Assembly (NCBI RefSeq): GCF_018860505.1
Contig: NZ_JAHKPU010000010.1
Span: 83,730-147,729, forward strand
Reading direction: 5' to 3'
DNA: 64,000 bases
DNA from: Pacificibacter marinus
Lineage (GTDB): Bacteria > Pseudomonadota > Alphaproteobacteria > Rhodobacterales > Rhodobacteraceae
Shown piece by piece: positions 57,492-64,000 of this stretch. Position 1 is the stretch's first letter; each line of letters opens with the position of its first letter. Both the position numbers and the translations under genes were made by a program. Below the pieces are notes generated by a model, which had not been told where the DNA came from, ran no database searches, and saw nothing but the letters and a program-made list of their open reading frames with translations.

Positions 57492-58952
57492 TTACTGCGG
57501 TTTCGTGGGTTCGAACAATGATGGTGGCAAATCATAGCCCCACATTTTGAACCGCTCGGAAAAGTGGCTGCGCACGCCGGTCGCTGTGAAGTGACCGATG
57601 ATTTTATTGTCAGGAGTCAGGCCAGTGCGTTGGTAGCGAAAGACTTCTTGCATCGAAATGACGTCGCCTTCCATGCCAGTGACTTCTGTGATCGAGACCA
57701 TGCGACGCGACCCGTCTTGCAAACGCGAGGCCTGCACAATCAGGTTCACCGCACTTGAAATCTGGCTGCGCACCGCTTTGAGGGGCATTTCGATCCCGGC
57801 CATGGCGACCATGTTTTCCAGACGAGACACACCATCGCGCGCCGAGTTGGCGTGAATTGTGGTCATTGATCCGTCGTGACCGGTGTTCATCGCTTGCAGC
57901 ATGTCGATCACCTCTTCGCCGCGGGTTTCCCCCACGATGATGCGGTCAGGACGCATCCGCAAAGCGTTGCGCAAACAATCGCGCTGGGTCACAGCGCCTT
58001 TGCCCTCAACGTTGGCGGGACGGGATTCCATCCGGCCCACATGAGTCTGTTGCAGTTGAAGCTCGGCCGTGTCCTCAATGGTTAGGATACGCTCGTCATC
58101 GGCGATGAAAGATGACAGCGCATTGAGCGTGGTTGTTTTACCAGAGCCCGTACCCCCCGATACGATGACGTTCAGACGCGTGGACACGGCAGCTTGCAAA
58201 TAGGCAGCCATTTCTTCGGTGAAAGCCCCAAAATTGACCAGATCGTCAATCGCCAGCTTTTCTTTTTTAAATTTACGAATGGACACCAAAGACCCATCCA
58301 CCGCAACTGGCGGCACCATGGCGTTGAAGCGTGAGCCATCGGCGAGACGTGCATCGACGTAAGGGTTGGATTCATCGACGCGGCGCCCAACGGCGGACAC
58401 GATTTTATCGATGATACGCAACAGGTGTTTTTCGTTTTTGAACGTCACATCCGACAGCATCAATTTACCGTCGCGTTCCACGAATATCTGGTTCGGACCG
58501 TTGACCAGAATATCGTTCACAGTGTCGTCTTTGAGCAGGGTTTCAAGCGGCCCCAAGCCTTTGACTTCATCGTATAAATCTTGGTTCAAGACCATCCGCT
58601 CGTCGCGGTTGAGAACCATACCTTCCTCATTGAGGAATTCGGTGGTAATGGCGGCAATCTCTAGCTTTAACTCTTTTTCCGGCGCACTTTCCAGCGCGGC
58701 CAAGTTCAAGTCTTCCAGCAAGCGTTGGTGCATCGACACTTTGATGTCGGAAATGCGTTCCTTGCGTTTGCGGTCTTTTTCCTCAGGCACGATCACTTCT
58801 GTGCGCTGAATGTCACGACGCTGTACCGTCGCTTTTGGCTTGGGTGCAGGGGCAGCAGCTTGGGGAGCTTTGGACGCAGGCGCGTCTGAGGCTGGCGCAG
58901 CTTTGACGGCGCGCGCTTGTTTTGTGTCTGTCTTTTTGTATCTCGAAAACAT
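57492..58952 (-). CDS. tadA: TadA/CpaF secretion ATPase
   Basis: A 486-residue hexameric ATPase that powers Flp pilus assembly. The N-terminal 60 residues are low-complexity (Ala, Pro, Lys). Walker A is GGTGSGKTT at 266-274, the Walker B region is [11 protein letters not shown] at 337-347 and the His box [14 protein letters not shown] is at 357-370. AGGGG lies seven bases before the ATG. All ATPase motifs are intact, so the pilus system should be functional. Confidence 0.96.
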   Translation of the reverse strand: MFSRYKKTDTKQARAVKAAPASDAPASKAPQAAAPAPKPKATVQRRDIQRTEVIVPEEKDRKRKERISDIKVSMHQRLLEDLNLAALESAPEKELKLEIAAITTEFLNEEGMVLNRDERMVLNQDLYDEVKGLGPLETLLKDDTVNDILVNGPNQIFVERDGKLMLSDVTFKNEKHLLRIIDKIVSAVGRRVDESNPYVDARLADGSRFNAMVPPVAVDGSLVSIRKFKKEKLAIDDLVNFGAFTEEMAAYLQAAVSTRLNVIVSGGTGSGKTTTLNALSSFIADDERILTIEDTAELQLQQTHVGRMESRPANVEGKGAVTQRDCLRNALRMRPDRIIVGETRGEEVIDMLQAMNTGHDGSMTTIHANSARDGVSRLENMVAMAGIEMPLKAVRSQISSAVNLIVQASRLQDGSRRMVSITEVTGMEGDVISMQEVFRYQRTGLTPDNKIIGHFTATGVRSHFSERFKMWGYDLPPSLFEPTKPQ

Positions 58953-58987
58953 GTAATTCCCCTAAACCTGAATCCCCTCACGAGGTC

Positions 58988-60235
58988 TTATTGTGCTGCT
59001 GCGCTCATTGCTTCGCTTTGGCGTACGTGTATCGATGCGGCGAGCTTTTGGATCTCTTTGCACAGCGGGTTTTTACCTGCGTCGATCGCCAGAGGTAGCC
59101 CTTGGTCATTCGATTGCAGCACGGCTTTGCCGCCATCTGGAAGTTGCACCTCGATGGCGATTTCCAAACTTTCCGACATGCGTTTGATCCGTGATTTTGC
59201 TGATAGGTCCATGCCTTTGGGGGCGCGGTTCAACAAAAAGCGATACTTTTCAAACGGCAGGTCTTCGGCCCGCAAGGCGGATCTGAGACGTAATATGTTT
59301 TGCGCAGACCGCATATCCAGCTCGAAAGGCGCAAAGATGATGTCGGCTTGGTTCAAAATCACTTCTGACCACGTTACAAAGGTCGATGGCATGTCGATGA
59401 TCACATAATCAAAATGATGACGCGCCATTTCCATGATGCGTTCCAAATCCTCTGACTCGATGAAATCAAGTGGCAGCAAATCCGTTGGTGCTGTGAGGAC
59501 CGAAATTGAATCGTTGAAGTTGGTCAGGGCTGATTTGAACGCTTCGTCATCCATATGTTCTGTCGAGGACAAGAGCTCATAAACCGCTTCGCGGCGCGGT
59601 AAATCAAGATAGGTCGAAACCGACCCGAATTGCAGGTTCAAATCCATCAACAACACACGCGGCTGTGGTTCGGCTTTCTCAACGTGGGCAAGTTCCCAGG
59701 CCAAATTCACCGCCAAAGTCGTCGCCCCTGCGCCGCCCGAAACGGATTGAACCGGCAAGACCACACCATTGGCAGAGCGTTTTTTGGGCGCACCTTGTTC
59801 GATGAAATCCGCAGCCTGCACCTTGCGCGGTGCGTCAAGGCGCGCGATGGCCTCTGACAATGCGTTTTCGGGCAAAGGGTAGGGGATAAAGTCTTCGGCG
59901 CCAAGCTGCAATAAATGGTGCAGTGCCATTGGGCTGACTGCATCTGCAATCAAAATGACCTTAACATTCTGCGCCTTAGCTGACTTGATCAAATCCGCAA
60001 CGATGGCAAGCATACCTTCGTCTTCTTTATCAATGGCGACGGCGACAAATTTTAATGCGCCTGATTCAGGTTGCCGGAAAAACTGCCGCGCATCCTCAAA
60101 ATTAAGATCGCCCCAGGATTCTCCCAGTTCGGTCTCCATGTCTTCGACCAACAGGTCGAAATTCTGAACATCGCGTGAGATTGTACACGCAACCAATTGG
60201 TCTTGTTCAGTATGCAATGCAGTTTCACTCGTCAT
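58988..60235 (-). CDS. tadZ: TadZ/CpaE, MinD-like localisation protein
   Basis: A 415-residue protein with an N-terminal response-receiver-like domain (about 20-135) and a C-terminal ParA/MinD-type domain (about 155-400). The Walker A region reads SVSGGAGATTLAV at 164-176: the glycines are kept, but neither the deviant-Walker signature lysine nor the ATP-site lysine is there. Loss of these lysines is common in TadZ/CpaE and fits a role in polar targeting rather than classical ATPase cycling. The start is ATG 60235, after AAAAGGA; the frame extends 19 codons upstream without a signal. Confidence 0.9.
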   Translation of the reverse strand: MTSETALHTEQDQLVACTISRDVQNFDLLVEDMETELGESWGDLNFEDARQFFRQPESGALKFVAVAIDKEDEGMLAIVADLIKSAKAQNVKVILIADAVSPMALHHLLQLGAEDFIPYPLPENALSEAIARLDAPRKVQAADFIEQGAPKKRSANGVVLPVQSVSGGAGATTLAVNLAWELAHVEKAEPQPRVLLMDLNLQFGSVSTYLDLPRREAVYELLSSTEHMDDEAFKSALTNFNDSISVLTAPTDLLPLDFIESEDLERIMEMARHHFDYVIIDMPSTFVTWSEVILNQADIIFAPFELDMRSAQNILRLRSALRAEDLPFEKYRFLLNRAPKGMDLSAKSRIKRMSESLEIAIEVQLPDGGKAVLQSNDQGLPLAIDAGKNPLCKEIQKLAASIHVRQSEAMSAAAQ

Positions 60236-60391
60236 TGCCGCGTCCTTTTCACCTTGGAGCGCCAAAGCCAAAAAGGTTTGCTTGCATAACAAAGCCCGCC
60301 CCTTGGTCCTTGGCGCATGTCGCCCGACTCACTGTCGAACGAATTGCTCCTATTAGGCTTAAGGTGACGGGCAATGTGGGCAACAATAGGG

Positions 60392-60421
60392 CCGAAATAG
60401 CATAATAATACGCTATTTCGG
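60392..60421. other. Perfect 10-bp inverted repeat between the OmpA-like gene and tadZ
   Basis: CCGAAATAGC and GCTATTTCGG flank a ten-base AT-rich loop, starting nine bases after the OmpA-like stop on the minus strand. No T-run follows in that direction, so it is more likely an mRNA-stability hairpin or a protein-binding site than a terminator. Confidence 0.7.
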
Positions 60422-60429
60422 GACGGTTT

Positions 60430-61089
60430 CTATTCGGCGATCTGAGAAACGCCATATTCTACAAGAGCAGAGGGCGCTGTCGCACTTTCAATATATTCGC
60501 GGTGAATGATGTCGGCGTAACGGCTGTCCATGATAAGTGGAGCACTCTGAACAAAGCCGGACACTTCGGTCACAGTGCGACGATTGCGGCGCTCTGGTGC
60601 TTGTGTGGCGACCAAAGGCTGTGTTTCGCCCTCAGAAATAACCGCTTCGACGCGTGATCTTGAGATCCCGTGACGTATCATTTCATTCACAACAGCACGG
60701 GCGCGACGCATCCCAAGCGCTTTGTTGGAGGCATCAGAGCCAACCAAATCGGTGTGACCAAAGACGCGGAAGCGCACTTCGGGGAATTGCGCGATATATG
60801 CGGCTTGTCGTTTGATCGTTTCGCGGGCAGGTCCATCCAAGATCGCAGAATTGAATTCAAAGTTCACTGTGGTGTCAACTTCGGCCGCAAAACGTTCATT
60901 CATGCTGATAGCGTAAGACAATTCACCGTTTTGAATCAGTGTATTGTGCATCGTCGCATTGCCAAATGTGCCATTGTCCAAATATCCGCCAGCCTCTTGT
61001 GTCCAAGACGCAAAGACAGGAGAGTCAGAGCAAGCAGAGAGAGCTAAAAGACTTGTCGCAGCCAGGGTCATTTTGATATTTGCGCGCAT
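60430..61089 (-). CDS. OmpA-family lipoprotein of the Tad locus
   Basis: A 219-residue predicted lipoprotein: signal peptide with lipobox LSAC (C20), then an OmpA-like peptidoglycan-binding domain with VFGHTDLVGSDASNKALGMRR. It starts four bases after the secretin gene, so it is translationally linked. An OmpA-type protein here may anchor the secretin to peptidoglycan, a job given to RcpB or TadG-like proteins elsewhere. That role is inferred. Confidence 0.86.
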   Translation of the reverse strand: MRANIKMTLAATSLLALSACSDSPVFASWTQEAGGYLDNGTFGNATMHNTLIQNGELSYAISMNERFAAEVDTTVNFEFNSAILDGPARETIKRQAAYIAQFPEVRFRVFGHTDLVGSDASNKALGMRRARAVVNEMIRHGISRSRVEAVISEGETQPLVATQAPERRNRRTVTEVSGFVQSAPLIMDSRYADIIHREYIESATAPSALVEYGVSQIAE

Positions 61090-61093
61090 GATC

Positions 61094-62506
61094 TTACTCC
61101 ATCACATAGCCGTAAGAACCAGAAAAGTCTTGCTTGGCGACTTCAGCCGCAGCACCTGTTTTCGGGCGCTCAGTGCCGCCATAAGTTTTACCAAATAAGA
61201 ACAATTCAGATTCCGTTGGAATTTTCACGCGATCTGTTGGCAAGGCCAAAGCCAGACCATTGGTCGGTGTGACCAGATGCGGCGTAACGATGATCACAAG
61301 TTCGGATTGGTCACGCGAGTAATCGGTTGACCGGAACAGGGCGCCCAATACGGGGATGTCACCCAACCATGGCACTTGGCCGGCAAGATCTTGGAAATCG
61401 TCTTGCAACAAGCCCGCGATGGCAAAGCTTTCGCCGTCACGCATTTCCACAGTTGTCGATGTTTCTCGACGTGTGAACGAGCTGACCGAAAATCCCTCGA
61501 GGTTGTAGTTCACGGTTGTGTCGATGCCAGACACAGCGGCTTTCAGTTCCAAGTTGATCTGATCGCCGTTCACAACGCGCGGGGTAAAGTCGAGTTCAAC
61601 ACCGAAAGGTTTGTACTGAATGGTGATGCCGTTTTCGCCGGCAACAGGAATAGGGTATTCGCCACCCGCAAGGAATTTGGCTTGCTGGCCTGACAGAGCT
61701 GTCAGGTTGGGTTCGGCGAGTGTGCGTACGATGCCTTTGTTTTCCATCGCTTCGAGCAAGACAGCAATCTCGGTGCCGCCAATCGATGCCCCAAGTTTCA
61801 ACGCGCCCAATGAGTCATCTTTTGCGGTGAGCGCAGTGGTCACCCCGTTGTCGTCGCTTAGAAAACTACCGGTTTCAGAGCCGGTCCAGTTGCCGTTTGT
61901 TCCGACATTGCCCGCGAAAGCCAAAGAGCCAGACAGGTTTTTCGAAACTGAGCGCGACATTTCTGCAAAGCGCACTTTCAACATCACTTGTTGGGTGCCG
62001 CCGATGTTCAGCAAGTTGGATACACGATCCGGCGCATAACGATTGGCCAGTTCAACCGCGCGTTCCATCGAGGTGACCGATTTGACCACGCCTGACAAAA
62101 CAATGCCATCATTGGCCGTGCGCACTTCGATCGCCTCATTGGGCATGATCTGGCGCAAGCGTTCTTTGAATTCTGAAATATCTGGCGTGACCTGAATTTG
62201 GACGTTGGTGATCAAAGATCCGTCCGGTGCCAAAAGCGTCATTGTTGTTAGACCAGGAGAGCGCCCAAGCACATAAATTGACCTGTCGGACAATGTCGAA
62301 ATATCTGCGATCTCGGCGTTGGCCACCGAAATTTCCGCAAAGGGTTCGTCACTTTCGACGACCACAGCACGGTTCATCGGGACGTTCAGAGCGCCAGAAG
62401 GCGATCCTGTCATAACCCGAAGTTTATCTGCAAATGCCACCTGTGGCACCATGTTCGCAACGGCGCACCCCAATAGGGCTGCCTTAAGTATACTCATCAT
62501 TTTCAT
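61094..62506 (-). CDS. rcpA: RcpA/CpaC outer-membrane secretin
   Basis: A 470-residue outer-membrane channel protein. Signal peptide about 1-26 (ending VAFADK), an N-terminal pilus/secretin N1-type domain with APDGSLITNVQIQV near 90-105, then the secretin domain with VPWLGDIPVLGALFR (about 395-409), a hallmark of the family. The start is ATG 62506, after AGAGGCAGG; a longer frame upstream would add 30 unlikely residues. Confidence 0.93.
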   Translation of the reverse strand: MKMMSILKAALLGCAVANMVPQVAFADKLRVMTGSPSGALNVPMNRAVVVESDEPFAEISVANAEIADISTLSDRSIYVLGRSPGLTTMTLLAPDGSLITNVQIQVTPDISEFKERLRQIMPNEAIEVRTANDGIVLSGVVKSVTSMERAVELANRYAPDRVSNLLNIGGTQQVMLKVRFAEMSRSVSKNLSGSLAFAGNVGTNGNWTGSETGSFLSDDNGVTTALTAKDDSLGALKLGASIGGTEIAVLLEAMENKGIVRTLAEPNLTALSGQQAKFLAGGEYPIPVAGENGITIQYKPFGVELDFTPRVVNGDQINLELKAAVSGIDTTVNYNLEGFSVSSFTRRETSTTVEMRDGESFAIAGLLQDDFQDLAGQVPWLGDIPVLGALFRSTDYSRDQSELVIIVTPHLVTPTNGLALALPTDRVKIPTESELFLFGKTYGGTERPKTGAAAEVAKQDFSGSYGYVME

Positions 62507-62682
62507 GTGACCTGCCTCTGAAATGATCACGCCTCTAGGATTGGGTTCTAACGACCCGATTGCGGGTACCATGGCCGAAAAGCGGTTTGTTTGCAAGAAT
62601 CAATCGCTTGGCAGGCTTTGGTGATGTGGACAAGTCACAGGTTGCCTCTAGGTCATGACTGGGTTTTGCCGACAAGTCATTG

Positions 62683-62714
62683 AAAAAGGCGGCACCTTTT
62701 ACTGAATGCCGCCT
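62683..62714 (-). terminator. Terminator after cpaB
   Basis: Read on the minus strand, AGGCGGCA pairs with TGCCGCCT around a twelve-base loop and is followed by TTTTT. It separates cpaB from rcpA, so the secretin genes may use their own promoter in 62507-62682. Confidence 0.85.
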
Positions 62715-62771
62715 GTTTGAAATTTTGCGATGCGTCGCCTCATGCGTGGTGCTGTGACGTTTTTCTGTGCT

Positions 62772-63620
62772 TTATTGGCTACAGGGGATCGGCATTTCGA
62801 TGATCTCTGCCCCTTTGCGCGTCCGGACCGTGCAGATGCGTTCTTCGGGGGCGGCGACAATTTGTGCCGCAGCTTCGATCCCCAGCAATGTCTTTTGGTC
62901 GATCTCAACGCCACCGATCACTGTATCGTCGTCGCGGCCAACAAGGGACAAGGATAAGCGACCAGAGGATTGCGCCTGCGCCAATGCGGCAACCTGTTGC
63001 GGTGTGATTTCTACGGTCACAGTGCGTGCGATGGTGGGCGAGGACCGCTCACCGTCGGCCATTTGGTCAATCGCCACAAGCGGCACAGAGGATTCGATCA
63101 ATTTGGTGACTTCACCGTTTTTCTGACCTGGCAGATTACCCGTCCAATAGACGTCAACTTTATCGCCTGGGCGCAAGAAACCAGACACACCTGTCGACAC
63201 ATCGACGCGAATGGCGAAGGCGCGCATACCTTTGCTCAGTCGCGCGGCCACGCCGGCATCGGCACCGGGTTCTGTGACCTTGATGCCCAAGAGCGGCTCC
63301 ATTGGTTCAATCGCACGCAGGGCAATCCGAGGCACATCGGCGCCTTGTGGGAATAATTCGTCTTCGGTGCGAAACACACCTTCGGGCATGAAGTCTACTG
63401 GCCATTTCGCCAGCGTCACGGCCTCTGGTAGAATGGGATCACCGTAAGCAACTTTCGCTGTCACGATGTAAATCTCTTCCGTTTTCACGATATTCTGGCG
63501 CAACGCTTTTTCGCGAGCCAAGTCCGCTTGATAGGTCGAGAGGTAACCTTTCGTTATGTGAACAGCAAAGCCCGCGAGGGCCATCCCAACCACCAAAACC
63601 AATCCAAATATAATACGCAT
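62772..63620 (-). CDS. cpaB: CpaB/RcpC, Flp pilus assembly protein
   Basis: A 282-residue protein with one N-terminal membrane helix (about 2-22), an SAF-type domain (about 45-110, with VAYGDPILPEAVTLAKWP) and a RcpC-like domain after it. Two in-frame starts are close: ATG 63620, seven bases after AGAGGA, is chosen over the GTG two codons before. A frame continuing about 80 codons upstream covers the flp terminator and is not coding. Confidence 0.9.
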   Translation of the reverse strand: MRIIFGLVLVVGMALAGFAVHITKGYLSTYQADLAREKALRQNIVKTEEIYIVTAKVAYGDPILPEAVTLAKWPVDFMPEGVFRTEDELFPQGADVPRIALRAIEPMEPLLGIKVTEPGADAGVAARLSKGMRAFAIRVDVSTGVSGFLRPGDKVDVYWTGNLPGQKNGEVTKLIESSVPLVAIDQMADGERSSPTIARTVTVEITPQQVAALAQAQSSGRLSLSLVGRDDDTVIGGVEIDQKTLLGIEAAAQIVAAPEERICTVRTRKGAEIIEMPIPCSQ

Positions 63621-63828
63621 CTTCACATCCTCTTGCCTCTGACCCTTGATTTGGGCCTTCTGCTCACTGTTCGAAAATGACTGTTGAATGTGGCGAATTC
63701 GTGGTTTTCGCGCGTCAATAGCTGGGATTTTGCGCTTATCCGTAACAAAGCGCTGTCTTGCGTTTATTGTCTTCGTGGCGCGTGCAGACTGAAGTATGAT
63801 CTGCTCTTTGACGCTTTGCGCCAAAACG

Positions 63829-63857
63829 GAAAAGACCGCACCCAAGAGGCGCGGTCT
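63829..63857 (-). terminator. Terminator or attenuator after flp
   Basis: On the minus strand AGACCGC pairs with GCGGTCT around an eleven-base loop, then TTTT. It lies 26 bases after the flp stop and 209 bases before cpaB. Confidence 0.75.
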
Positions 63858-63882
63858 AAAGAGCATTTATGCTCAAATGTGC

Positions 63883-64000
63883 TTATTCAACAACTGTGCG
63901 GCTTGCGAGGTTTGAAGAGATCTTGCTACCCAGATCTTTTGTACCGCTGGATACAGTTGCGAGAACTGCAACACCGAGGCCCACGATGGCTGAGGTCAAA
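63883..64000 (-). CDS. flp: Flp-type pilin, C-terminal end (partial)
   Basis: The last 38 residues of a small pilin, starting within LTSAIVGLGVAVLATVSSG and ending NLASRTVVE. The hydrophobic helix followed by a short polar tail matches Flp (type IVb) pilins. Its processing site and start lie beyond the window. It is the first gene of the tad locus in transcription order, and the hairpin after it would make it the most abundant product. Confidence 0.85.
   Translation of the reverse strand, partial: LTSAIVGLGVAVLATVSSGTKDLGSKISSNLASRTVVE

Noticed and set aside
1..64000. tRNA, rRNA, CRISPR, insertion sequences or prophage genes
   Set aside because: Intergenic gaps were read on both strands and no such element was seen; a tRNAscan or ISfinder search could still find a divergent case.

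Overview
The window is ordinary, gene-dense chromosome of an alphaproteobacterium, most likely a marine Rhodobacterales (Roseobacter group) species. Evidence for this is the gene content and order: argD-argF, YcjX/YcjF next to truA, xerC-DUF484, ruvCAB followed by ybgC-tolQRAB-pal-cpoB-tilS-ftsH, chorismate mutase-folD, and a flp/tad locus with an OmpA-type lipoprotein between the secretin and TadZ. Base composition and codon use look even across the window. I saw no insertion sequence, phage gene, CRISPR array, rRNA or tRNA gene. The taxonomic call is made from content and order only; no search was run.

Layout. 1-5.0 kb: end of argD, argF, a PiT phosphate transporter, a Nudix hydrolase and gnd. 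5.0-8.6 kb: a TPP riboswitch followed by a four-gene operon (YkoF-like protein, ABC permease, ABC ATPase, THI5/NMT1-type binding protein), read as a thiamine-precursor uptake system. 8.6-15.6 kb: a glycerol block (glpR divergent from glpD-glpK), a CatB-type acetyltransferase, and a convergent GH13 sucrose-phosphorylase-like enzyme. 15.7-20.7 kb: truA divergent from ycjX-ycjF, then a group III truncated haemoglobin with a FAD monooxygenase. 20.9-27.5 kb: ileS, a Pro/Gly-rich small protein, xerC-DUF484 and transaldolase. 27.6-33.6 kb: priA, a YeeE/YedE transporter, an MFS transporter, msrA and a small membrane protein. 33.9-38.5 kb: prmA, an unknown membrane protein, ruvCAB and an unknown protein.

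38.5-47.8 kb is the complete Tol-Pal envelope system with its usual companions YbgC and CpoB, then tilS and ftsH. 47.9-50.1 kb holds chorismate mutase, folD and a 3-hydroxyisobutyrate-dehydrogenase-like gene. From 50.1 kb to the end lies a AAA ATPase, a large polytopic membrane protein, and a nearly complete tight-adherence (Flp pilus) locus on the minus strand. In transcription order the locus is flp (cut by the window edge), cpaB, rcpA/cpaC, an OmpA-like lipoprotein, tadZ, tadA, tadB, tadC, two TPR lipoproteins and a prepilin peptidase. Terminator-like hairpins after flp and after cpaB suggest the pilin is made in excess of the machinery.

The points most worth following are the TPP riboswitch with its ribosome-binding site directly at its 3' edge, the sugar phosphorylase beside the glycerol genes, several small unrecognised genes (49, 44 and 111 residues, the last with a G10 tract upstream), a near-match to the alphaproteobacterial LexA box before ruvCAB, and the poorly characterised accessory genes around the tad locus. 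No clearly new multi-gene system is visible.
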